Origin: Flavisphingomonas formosensis
GTDB lineage: Bacteria > Pseudomonadota > Alphaproteobacteria > Sphingomonadales > Sphingomonadaceae
Assembly: GCF_009755815.1 (NCBI RefSeq)
Contig: NZ_WRPK01000003.1
Coordinates: 186,001 to 250,000 of the forward strand
DNA length: 64,000 nt
Direction: 5' to 3'
A program made the translations under genes and the position numbers. Below the pieces are notes generated by a model. That model saw nothing but the letters and a program-made list of their open reading frames with translations, had not been told where the DNA came from and made no database searches. Shown in pieces: positions 8,931 to 16,244 of the stretch (positions within the stretch are counted from its first letter, which is position 1; every line of letters starts with the position of its first letter).

Positions 8931-9071
8931 CAGGCGCGGAGACGCAGCTTCCGGAAGCGCCAGTGCGCAAAAAAATATCGGCAATCGCGAAGGGATGTTA
9001 AACGCCGGCGATCGATTCTATCGATTGTCACCGTCTCGTCACATAACCCCGCGCGTATCAGGGACATCCCC

Positions 9072-10133
9072 TTGTTTTCCCAGGAAAATAACGATTTGCT
9101 CAGCTCCGGCGATTCCGATCCGCCGGAGGTCGCGACCGATTTCAGCGAAGAGCGTGCGCCGGCGCCCGGACGTGCGTGGCTGGTGCTCGATCGTACCGCC
9201 GTGCTGGTCGTGGGTCTGGTCGCGGGGTTCGCGGTTGGGCTGTCCTTCAACGGTCATCCTGGAGCGCCGACCGCCGAAACCGGCGCGAATGTGCCGGCTA
9301 CGGACAAGACGCCCACGTCCGGTTCCGCGCCGGTCGCCACGGCCGGGCCGATTCTCGCCGATCCCGATGCACGGCCTGAGCTTGTCCAGCCGGTCGATCC
9401 GCGGGTCGTGAAGCGCGTCGCCGCGGATGGGCGGCTGCGCGTCGGCGTGTTCGGGGACAGCTTCGGCGTGGGCGTCTGGGATGGGATCTACCGGCAACTG
9501 CCGAAGGAAGACGGATTCGACGTGCTGCGCTTCGGCAAGGAGGCGACCGGCTTCACCCGCTATCGCTCGCTCGATCTCGAGAAGCGGGCGAAGGAGCAGC
9601 TCGCCGCGGATCCGATCGACGTCGCGGTGATCTGCTTCGGCGCGAACGACGCCTTTCCCTTCTATGCCGACGGCCATGTGCAGGAGCTGATGAGCGATGG
9701 CTGGAAGAAGATCATCGGTGATCGGATCGATCATTTCGTCGCGGCGGCGCGGTCGACCGGCGCATTCGTCTACTGGGTGGGTCTGCCGGTCATGCGCGAT
9801 GCAGACATGGATAAGAACATGCGCGCCATGAACGCATTCTATGCCGCGCGGATGAAGGCTCTGGGCGTGCCCTTCATCGATACGCGCCCGCTCTCGGTGG
9901 ACGCCGAAGGCAAATACAACGCCTATCTACCCAACCCGAAGACAGGCGAGCCGCAGCTGATGCGGACGCCCGATGGCCTGCACATGATCGGTGTCGGCTA
10001 TCAGCGGATCACCGCCGGCCTCGTCGCGCGGATCAAGGCTTATGACGCGCGGGTGCGGCATGAGGCGGGGCGTGACCGGCCCGCCGCGACGGTGGCGGCG
10101 GTTGCGGGCAAGCCGGCGGGGGCGGCGCGCTGA
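9072..10133 (+). CDS. DUF459 SGNH-hydrolase, membrane-anchored
   Basis: A 353-residue protein with one N-terminal membrane segment (about residues 40-58, VLVVGLVAGFAVGLSF), a proline/alanine-rich linker and a DUF459-type SGNH domain. Catalytic blocks are GDSFGVGVWDG (Ser), FGANDA (Asn) and DGLHM (Asp-His). The active domain is predicted to face the periplasm. The start is TTG 9072; no ATG fits the frame before the membrane segment. It is the first gene of a four-gene operon, and its TGA overlaps the ATG of the next gene. Likely substrate is an acyl group on a surface polymer (inference from the MBOAT neighbour). Confidence 0.85.
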   Translation: MFSQENNDLLSSGDSDPPEVATDFSEERAPAPGRAWLVLDRTAVLVVGLVAGFAVGLSFNGHPGAPTAETGANVPATDKTPTSGSAPVATAGPILADPDARPELVQPVDPRVVKRVAADGRLRVGVFGDSFGVGVWDGIYRQLPKEDGFDVLRFGKEATGFTRYRSLDLEKRAKEQLAADPIDVAVICFGANDAFPFYADGHVQELMSDGWKKIIGDRIDHFVAAARSTGAFVYWVGLPVMRDADMDKNMRAMNAFYAARMKALGVPFIDTRPLSVDAEGKYNAYLPNPKTGEPQLMRTPDGLHMIGVGYQRITAGLVARIKAYDARVRHEAGRDRPAATVAAVAGKPAGAAR

Positions 10134-11392
10134 TGGCGGTCTGGATGGCAGCCGCGCTCCTGCAGGCGGCGATGGGCGGCCCTTGCGTCGAAGCGCTGTG
10201 CGACGCGGATCGCCTGTCGCCCGTCTTCCAGATGCTGGCCGAGACGCGGCAGACGCGCCGGCCAGTCCGCATCCTCCAGATCGGCGACAGCCACACCGCG
10301 GCCGATCAGGTCACCGGCAGTTGGCGGACGCTTCTGCAGAGCCGTTATGGCAGCGCCGGACGCGGCGTGCTGCCGCCGGGGCGGCCCTATGCCGGCTATC
10401 TGACCCGCGGGATCACCGCCAGCCAGTCGCCCGGCTGGTCGGTCAACGGCATTTTCGGCGCAGCCTATGATTCGGCGAGCAGCGTGCCGATCGGGCTCAG
10501 CGGCTACAGCCTCTCGACCTCCGTCGCGGGCGCTTCGATCGGGCTCAAGGCGGATTCGGTCGAATGGTTCGATCGTTTCACGGTTTGCGCGATGACCGGG
10601 CCGGGGGCGGGAGCGGTCGCGCTTTCGGCTGGCGCGATCAATGTGCGCTGGTCGCTCGATGCGCCGCGCGTCGAGCCGTCCTGCCGGACGATCGAGACGG
10701 GCAGCCTCACCGACACTGCGTTGCTGACCGTGGTGCAGGGGCCGGTGACCGTGACGTCCTGGTCCACCGAGGCGAGCGGACGGGGCGGCGTGCTCCTGTC
10801 CAATCTCGGCACGGTGGGCGCGCAGTTCATCCATTTCGGCCGGACGACCGATGCGGTGGTGACGCGCGAACTGGCCGAATATCGGCCGGATCTCATCGTC
10901 ATCGCTTTCGGCACCAACGAGGCGTTCCGGCCGAAATTCTCGGCCGGCGAATATGATGCGGCGCTGCAGGCCAGCATCCGCCGGGTGCAGCGGCTCGCCC
11001 CCGGCGTGCCGATGCTGCTGATCGGGGCGCCCGATTCGTCGACGAAGCTGCCGGCACTGCAGAGCGGAGAGAGCGGTGTCTCCGCCGGCTGTGACGGCGA
11101 GCCGTGGCGGCCGACCGCGGCGCTGGCGACGGTGCAGTCGATCCAGCGCCGCCGCGCGCACCAGCTGGGCCTCGCTTATTGGGATTGGTCGTCCCGGATG
11201 GGCGGACGCTGCACCGCCAATGACTGGTCGCGCCGCGATCCGCCGATGATGCGTCCGGATCATGTGCATTTCAGCACCATGGGAGCGGCCGAGATCGCGC
11301 GGCGGCTCCAGCAGGATCTCGATGGCGCGATGGTGACTTTGGGGGGTACGGGCGTGACGGTTTCCGCCGCGCCCGGGGACGCGCGACGATAG
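10133..11392 (+). CDS. SGNH/GDSL-type esterase or acetyltransferase
   Basis: A 419-residue SGNH protein with an N-terminal hydrophobic export-like segment. Block I is QIGDSHTAADQ near residue 56, block III is FGTNEAF near residue 262 and block V is DHVHFS near residue 380. Its resemblance is to the periplasmic esterase/transferase partners of MBOAT proteins (PatB/AlgX-like systems), which move acetyl groups to a polymer. It overlaps the upstream stop codon (TGATG) and abuts the MBOAT gene, so translation is coupled. Whether it adds or removes acetyl groups cannot be told. Confidence 0.85.
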   Translation: MAVWMAAALLQAAMGGPCVEALCDADRLSPVFQMLAETRQTRRPVRILQIGDSHTAADQVTGSWRTLLQSRYGSAGRGVLPPGRPYAGYLTRGITASQSPGWSVNGIFGAAYDSASSVPIGLSGYSLSTSVAGASIGLKADSVEWFDRFTVCAMTGPGAGAVALSAGAINVRWSLDAPRVEPSCRTIETGSLTDTALLTVVQGPVTVTSWSTEASGRGGVLLSNLGTVGAQFIHFGRTTDAVVTRELAEYRPDLIVIAFGTNEAFRPKFSAGEYDAALQASIRRVQRLAPGVPMLLIGAPDSSTKLPALQSGESGVSAGCDGEPWRPTAALATVQSIQRRRAHQLGLAYWDWSSRMGGRCTANDWSRRDPPMMRPDHVHFSTMGAAEIARRLQQDLDGAMVTLGGTGVTVSAAPGDARR

Positions 11393-12802
11393 ATGCAATT
11401 TCCGACGCTGGGCTTCGGGCTCTTCTTTCTCCTCGTCTACGGCGTCGCCTGGGCGCTCAAGCGTTCGAACGAATGGCGCAAGATCGCGCTGCTCATGGCG
11501 AGCTGGTTCTTCTACGGGGCCTGGGACGGGCGCTTCGTGCTGCTGCTGTTCCTGTCCGCTTCGGGCAACTGGGCGATCGGACAGGCGATCGCCACGCGCA
11601 ATTCGGAACGATCGCGCAAGGCGCTGGTGGCGCTGGGCGTGGCGCTCAATCTCGGCGTGCTCGCATATTTCAAATATGCGGGCTTCTTCTTCGAGCAGCT
11701 GGCGGTGCTGCTCCATCGACTGGACTTCGCGCGCGACGTGCCGCTGATGCAGGTGTTCCTGCCGGTCGGCGTATCCTTCTTCACCTTCCAGGCCGTCTCC
11801 TATCTGGTCGACGTCCATAAGCGCCGCGTGCAGGCGGCAAGCCTGCTCGATCTCTCGTTGCTCATGTCCTTCTTCCCGCATCTGGTGGCGGGGCCGATCG
11901 TCCGGGCATCCGATCTCCTGCCCCAGTTCCGCCAGACGCCGCGCCTCGATCGCGGAGCGGTGTCGGCGGCGCTGCTGCTGATCCTCTGGGGCATGTTCAA
12001 GAAGACGGTGATCGCGTCCGAAGTCGCGACCAGCCTCGTCGATCCGGCCTTCTACGATCCGCTCCACCGATCGAGCCTGGACCTGCTGTTCGGCGCCTAT
12101 GGCTATGCCGTGCAGATCTACTGCGATTTCTCGGCCTATTCGGACATGGCGATCGGGCTGGCGGCGCTGCTCGGCTATCATTTTCCGCGCAACTTCGATC
12201 AGCCCTATCGGGCGCGCTCGCTGCAGGATTTCTGGCGGCGCTGGCATATCAGCCTGTCGAGCTGGCTGCGCGACTATCTCTACATCTCGCTTGGCGGCAA
12301 CCGGAAGGGCAGGGTGCGCACCTATCTCAACCTGTTCGTCACCATGGTGCTGGGCGGGCTGTGGCACGGCGCGAACTGGACCTTCATCATCTGGGGAGCG
12401 CTGCACGGCAGCTGGTTGGCCATCGAGCGGATGCTGGTGCGGATGTTCAAACAGCGCGGCTGGTGGACCCCGCCCGCCTGGCTGGGGACGCTGATCACCT
12501 TCCACGTCGTGGTGCTGGGCTGGATCTTCTTTCGCGCACCGGGACTGCACGAGGCGATCGCCTATCTATCCGCGCTGGTGGCGGGAAACTGGCAGAATAC
12601 GCTGGTGACGCCGCTGTCGCTGGCGCTCGTCCTGTTCGGCCTCGCGATCCATGCCGCGCCGCCGCGCGGTCTCCAGACGCTCGCCACCCATGTCCGGCGC
12701 TGGCCGGCGCCGGCGGTAGGCGCGGCCGCCGCGCTGCTGCTGCTGATCATCGACGCGATGCGGCCCGAAGGCATCGCGCCGTTCATCTATTATCAGTTCT
12801 GA
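11393..12802 (+). CDS. MBOAT family O-acyltransferase
   Basis: A 469-residue polytopic membrane protein of the MBOAT family (AlgI/PatA/DltB type), which transfers acyl groups from a cytoplasmic donor across the membrane. Typical segments are YFKYAGFF, PVGVSFFTFQAVSYLVDV, CDFSAYSDMAIGLA, the RRWHISLSSWLRDYLYI motif and the catalytic-His region GGLWHGANWTF near residue 320. It starts directly after the TAG of the SGNH gene. Together with two SGNH proteins it forms a likely O-acetylation machine for an exopolysaccharide or peptidoglycan. Confidence 0.93.
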   Translation: MQFPTLGFGLFFLLVYGVAWALKRSNEWRKIALLMASWFFYGAWDGRFVLLLFLSASGNWAIGQAIATRNSERSRKALVALGVALNLGVLAYFKYAGFFFEQLAVLLHRLDFARDVPLMQVFLPVGVSFFTFQAVSYLVDVHKRRVQAASLLDLSLLMSFFPHLVAGPIVRASDLLPQFRQTPRLDRGAVSAALLLILWGMFKKTVIASEVATSLVDPAFYDPLHRSSLDLLFGAYGYAVQIYCDFSAYSDMAIGLAALLGYHFPRNFDQPYRARSLQDFWRRWHISLSSWLRDYLYISLGGNRKGRVRTYLNLFVTMVLGGLWHGANWTFIIWGALHGSWLAIERMLVRMFKQRGWWTPPAWLGTLITFHVVVLGWIFFRAPGLHEAIAYLSALVAGNWQNTLVTPLSLALVLFGLAIHAAPPRGLQTLATHVRRWPAPAVGAAAALLLLIIDAMRPEGIAPFIYYQF

Positions 12803-12812
12803 GGGGCCGGAG

Positions 12813-13166
12813 ATGACGACAGGGGCCGAGAAGGGTGAGATTGCCGAAGTGGGATCGCCGGTGGTCATCGAGGGGGATCCCGTCGCTCACCGCCATCCGC
12901 TGCGCTGGGCGAGCGTGACGATCGGCACGGCCGCGCTGCTGCTGGCGCTCACCAACGCGCAGGCGATTGCCGGCTGGTTCGACGAACTGACGCCGAGCGC
13001 CACCACGGAGCGGCTCCGCGAGCCGGTCGAAGGATGGAGCGCGCTAACCGCCGCCGTTGGGCTCGATGCCCCGCGAACCTGGTTGCGCGGACGCTGGAAG
13101 GCTGCGCAGGCGGCGCGGTTCGGGAAGGAAAAGCCGGGCGAGCAGGGCGCGGACGACGCGCCCTGA
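12813..13166 (+). CDS. Small single-span membrane protein, O-acylation operon
   Basis: A 117-residue protein not recognised as a known family. One membrane segment lies at about residues 30-52 (TIGTAALLLALTNAQAIAGWF), flanked by a charged N-terminal tail and an amphipathic, Arg-rich C-terminus. It begins 10 bases after the MBOAT gene with GGGGCCGGAG upstream. Position suggests an accessory subunit bridging the acyltransferase and the SGNH proteins; this is inference. Confidence 0.75.
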   Translation: MTTGAEKGEIAEVGSPVVIEGDPVAHRHPLRWASVTIGTAALLLALTNAQAIAGWFDELTPSATTERLREPVEGWSALTAAVGLDAPRTWLRGRWKAAQAARFGKEKPGEQGADDAP

Positions 13167-13191
13167 ACGCCTCACCCGTCAGGCGCGCCGA

Positions 13192-13782
13192 TCAGCGATA
13201 GAAGATGTGGTCGGCGATCTTCGCGACGCGCGTGCGCTGCGGCATGCTGGAACCGACGGCGTGGAAGAACAGCGCGCCGGGGACGACCTCTTCGCCTTCA
13301 TTGTTGAGCGTGTCGGTCGCGATTTCCACCGCGTCGCTCCAGCGCTTGTTGGTGCGCGAGGGCTCATAGGCATCGACGTCGAAGAACTGGCCGCGCTGCT
13401 TGACGACGCTGCAGGCGTTGCTGCCGAAGCGGCCGTCCTTCATTCGGGTGCGGATGACCTGGGCGACGGCCACCTGGCCGACGCGCGGCTGGTTGCCGGC
13501 CTCATGCACGATCACCTTGGCCATGCATTCCACCTGCCGCCGGTCAGGCGTGGCGGAGCTGGCATCGGTGGCAACAGGGGCAAAATTGGAAGGATCGCTC
13601 GCCTGGCTGAGCTCGGAAGCTGCGGGAGTCTGATCGAAAACCGAAGGCACCATCTCGAGATGAGCTTGGGTGTTTGCCGGATTATGGCTGGGGACCGGTA
13701 TGGCAGCCGGAGCCATGTTCGTGATCGCAATGCCGATCGTCAGCGGCACAACACTCATCATCACCGAAACGCGACGCGTCAT
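13192..13782 (-). CDS. SleB-like cell wall hydrolase
   Basis: A 196-residue protein with a weak N-terminal signal/anchor (MTRRVSVMMSVVPLTIGIAI) and a Hydrolase_2 (SleB) domain from about residue 80. The catalytic-Glu motif VHEAGNQPRVGQVAVAQVI and the downstream CSVVKQRGQF are visible. SleB-type enzymes are lytic transglycosylases or muramidases on peptidoglycan. It converges with the O-acylation operon, whose last gene ends 26 bases away. Confidence 0.87.
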   Translation of the reverse strand: MTRRVSVMMSVVPLTIGIAITNMAPAAIPVPSHNPANTQAHLEMVPSVFDQTPAASELSQASDPSNFAPVATDASSATPDRRQVECMAKVIVHEAGNQPRVGQVAVAQVIRTRMKDGRFGSNACSVVKQRGQFFDVDAYEPSRTNKRWSDAVEIATDTLNNEGEEVVPGALFFHAVGSSMPQRTRVAKIADHIFYR

Positions 13783-14145
13783 TCTTGTTCATCACATATG
13801 CGCGAGGGCGCCCCAGCGCACAGAAACTGTACGCGGAAAAAGAAGCGCGCCGGGAATCCCCCACGTCTCGCCGTCATGCATTCCGCCATTGGAGTTTGGC
13901 ATGGCGCAGCATGAGCGACTAAAAGTCGGGGGCGTCCTTACCAGCGTGATCCTCGAGGTCAAATCGGAATCGGCAAGCTGTTACGGAACAGAGACGAAGG
14001 TCCTGCGTTCGCGCGCGCTAAACGCCCAAGTCAATATGGGGCAGGCAAGAGAAAGCGAGCCGACGACGAAGCAAAGGGCAACTCGAAGCCGATCCTTGCT
14101 TCGAAGATAATTCCAGGTTTTTACGAGAAAAAACCGAAAGATGAG
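13783..14145. other. 363-base gap between SleB-like gene and tRNA-Asn
   Basis: No convincing gene is seen. It holds the upstream region of the SleB-like gene and, at 14116-14135, an AT-rich inverted repeat (GGTTTTT/AAAAACC) downstream of the tRNA that could end its transcript. A short open frame across it has no family features. The lack of obvious content leaves room for a small RNA, but nothing specific supports one. Confidence 0.5.
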
Positions 14146-14220
14146 TGGCTCCCCGGGCAGGATTCGAACCTGCGACCATTCGATTAACAGTCGAACGCTC
14201 TACCACTGAGCTACCGAGGA
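14146..14220 (-). tRNA. tRNA-Asn (anticodon GTT)
   Basis: Read on the minus strand the 75-base sequence folds as a tRNA. The acceptor stem is TCCTCGG/CCGGGGA, the D arm contains AGCTCAGTGGTAGAGC, the anticodon loop is CTGTTAA and the T arm contains GGTTCGAATCC. The 3' CCA is encoded at 14146-14148. Anticodon GTT reads Asn codons. Confidence 0.97.
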
Positions 14221-14248
14221 ACACTCTCTCGCCGTCGGGCGAGGCGCG

Positions 14249-14278
14249 CCTATAGCAGCGGGTTTTCAAGAAAGGCAA
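14249..14278 (-). promoter_or_regulatory. Candidate promoter of tRNA-Asn
   Basis: On the minus strand TTGCCT (14278-14273) and TATAGG (14254-14249) are separated by 18 bases, a plausible housekeeping sigma-factor pair. A start near 14242 would leave a leader of about 22 bases before the tRNA. Assignment is by eye only. Confidence 0.45.
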
Positions 14279-14287
14279 GGGCCTTTT

Positions 14288-15061
14288 CTAAATGACGAAC
14301 TGCTCCATCGTCACGCGGTCATCGAGCGCATGTTCCGGGTCGAAAAGCAGGTGCAGCGGGCTGGTTCGATCGATCGCGACCTCGATCGTCGCGACGTCGC
14401 GCACCTCATGCTGGTCGGCCACGGCGCTGACCGGGCGCTTGGACGGATCGAGTACTCGAAAGGCGATACGCGTCCTTTCGGGCAGGATTGCACCGCGCCA
14501 GCGGCGGGGACGGAAAGGGCTGATCGGGGTCAGTGCCAGCATCGCCGAATCGAGCGGCAGGATCGGGCCCTGCGCGGAAAAATTATAGGCCGTCGAGCCG
14601 GCGGGCGTCGCAACCAGCACACCGTCGCAGACCAGTTCCGGGATCACGACGCGGCCGTTGACGGTGACTTCGAGCCACGCGGTCTGGCGCGTTTCACGCA
14701 GCAGCGAGACCTCGTTGATCGCGGGAATGGAATAGGTTTGGCCGTCGACGTCGGTCGCTTCCATGCGCAAGGGGGTCACGGTGAACTTGCGCGCGCGATC
14801 GATGCGGGTGTCGAGATCGTCGAGGCGCCATTCGTTCATGAGGAAACCGACGGTGCCGAGATTCATGCCGAAGACGGGAAGGATGCGGTGACGGTCCAGC
14901 ATGGCATGCAGCGCTTGCAGCAGGAAGCCGTCGCCGCCGAGCGCGATCGCCATCTCCGCCTCCTCGATCGGGACGAAATCGCGCCGGCGCATGAGTTCCT
15001 CTGCCGCTGCCTGGGCCTGAGGAGTGGTAGAGGCGACGAGCGCCAATTGTTTTTCGCTCAT
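14288..15061 (-). CDS. nadK: NAD kinase
   Basis: A 257-residue enzyme that phosphorylates NAD to NADP. The motif ALGGDGFLLQALH near residue 42 is the GGDG ATP/NAD site, and TPAGSTAYNFSAQGPILP is the second conserved block. FGMNLGTVGFLMNE is also typical. The true start is ATG 15061, overlapping the moaA stop by four bases (ATGA), so the two are translationally coupled. Length matches alphaproteobacterial NadK. Confidence 0.95.
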   Translation of the reverse strand: MSEKQLALVASTTPQAQAAAEELMRRRDFVPIEEAEMAIALGGDGFLLQALHAMLDRHRILPVFGMNLGTVGFLMNEWRLDDLDTRIDRARKFTVTPLRMEATDVDGQTYSIPAINEVSLLRETRQTAWLEVTVNGRVVIPELVCDGVLVATPAGSTAYNFSAQGPILPLDSAMLALTPISPFRPRRWRGAILPERTRIAFRVLDPSKRPVSAVADQHEVRDVATIEVAIDRTSPLHLLFDPEHALDDRVTMEQFVI

Positions 15062-16077
15062 CCGCCCGTGACGCTCATGTGCCGTTCGACCGCGGGCGCC
15101 GCGCCGCGCGCGTCGATGCGAAAGCCGTGGCGCAGCGGCTTGAGCGCCATCGCCTCGTCGAGCGCGGCGTCGATCGCGCCGGGAGTACCGCTCCGCAATG
15201 CCGCGCGCAGGTCGACCCGCTCGCCATGGCCGAGGCACATATAGAGCTTGCCGGTCGCGGTGACGCGGACGCGGTTGCAGCCGTCGCAGAAATTGCCGGT
15301 CAGCGGCGTGATGAGGCCGAGCCGGACACCGAGTTCCTCCACCTGCCAATAGCGCGCCGGACCGCCCGTCCGCTCGGCGAGAGGGGATAGGGTGAAGCGC
15401 TGCTCCAGGTCGCGCTTGACCGAGTCCAGCGGCAGATAGCGGTCGATGCGGTCCTCATCGACGCTGCCGAGCGGCATCGTCTCGATCAGGGTGAGATCAT
15501 GGCCTTCGGCCGCGCACCAGCGCAGCATCGGTTCCACCGCGTCGTCGTTGAGCCCCTTGAGCGCGACCATGTTGATCTTGACCTGCAGCCCCGCCGCCCG
15601 CGCGGCCGCTATGCCCTCCAGCACCTTGGCGAGATCGCCCCAGCGGGTGACGTGGCGAAAGCGATCGGGATCGATCGTGTCGAGGCTGACGTTGATGCGC
15701 CGGATTCCGGCCTCATGCAGGGCCTCGGCATGGCGGGCGAGATGCGTGCCGTTGGTGGTGACGGTAAGCTCGTCCAGCGTGCCGTCGGCCAGATGCCGGC
15801 CGATCATCCGGGCGAGATCGGGCACGCCGCGGCGGATCAGTGGCTCGCCGCCGGTCAGCCGGATCTTGCGTATGCCGCGCGCGATGAAGGCGTCGGCCAA
15901 CGCGGCAATCTCTTCCAGCGAGAGGATTTCGCTCCTCGGCTGGAAAGTCATCGCCTCCGACATGCAATAGCGGCAGCGCAGATCGCAGCGATCGGTGACC
16001 GATATACGCAGATAGCTGATCCGGCGGCCGAAACCGTCGGTGAGCCGTTGCGGGGGCGCTGACGCGTGCACGTCCAT
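15058..16077 (-). CDS. moaA: GTP 3',8-cyclase (molybdenum cofactor synthesis)
   Basis: A 339-residue radical-SAM enzyme making the first intermediate of molybdopterin from GTP with MoaC. The N-terminal [4Fe-4S] motif CDLRCRYC lies near residue 32, and the C-terminal cluster motif CDGCNRVRVTATGKLYMCLG near residue 265. LTGGEPLIRRGV is the SAM-binding segment. The usual C-terminal GG dipeptide is present (SVTGG). Downstream nadK overlaps by four bases. No other moa gene is in the window. Confidence 0.96.
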   Translation of the reverse strand: MDVHASAPPQRLTDGFGRRISYLRISVTDRCDLRCRYCMSEAMTFQPRSEILSLEEIAALADAFIARGIRKIRLTGGEPLIRRGVPDLARMIGRHLADGTLDELTVTTNGTHLARHAEALHEAGIRRINVSLDTIDPDRFRHVTRWGDLAKVLEGIAAARAAGLQVKINMVALKGLNDDAVEPMLRWCAAEGHDLTLIETMPLGSVDEDRIDRYLPLDSVKRDLEQRFTLSPLAERTGGPARYWQVEELGVRLGLITPLTGNFCDGCNRVRVTATGKLYMCLGHGERVDLRAALRSGTPGAIDAALDEAMALKPLRHGFRIDARGAAPAVERHMSVTGG

Positions 16078-16244
16078 GACAGACAGCTAAGGTGCGGCGG
16101 CGCCGAGAGCAAGGGGCGCGGTATGTGCCCAAACGGCACAGGCGAGCGATCAAAGCATCGCTATCTGCGACCACAGGGTGGATTTGGCGGATTCCCCCTC
16201 CGTTTGAATCGCTCTAAGGATGCGCGGGGGAGGCTTGGCAAAGT

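Noticed and set aside
14146-14220. tRNA-Asn as an integration site for a mobile element
   Set aside because: No integrase, no repeated 3' end of the tRNA and no accessory genes are seen nearby.
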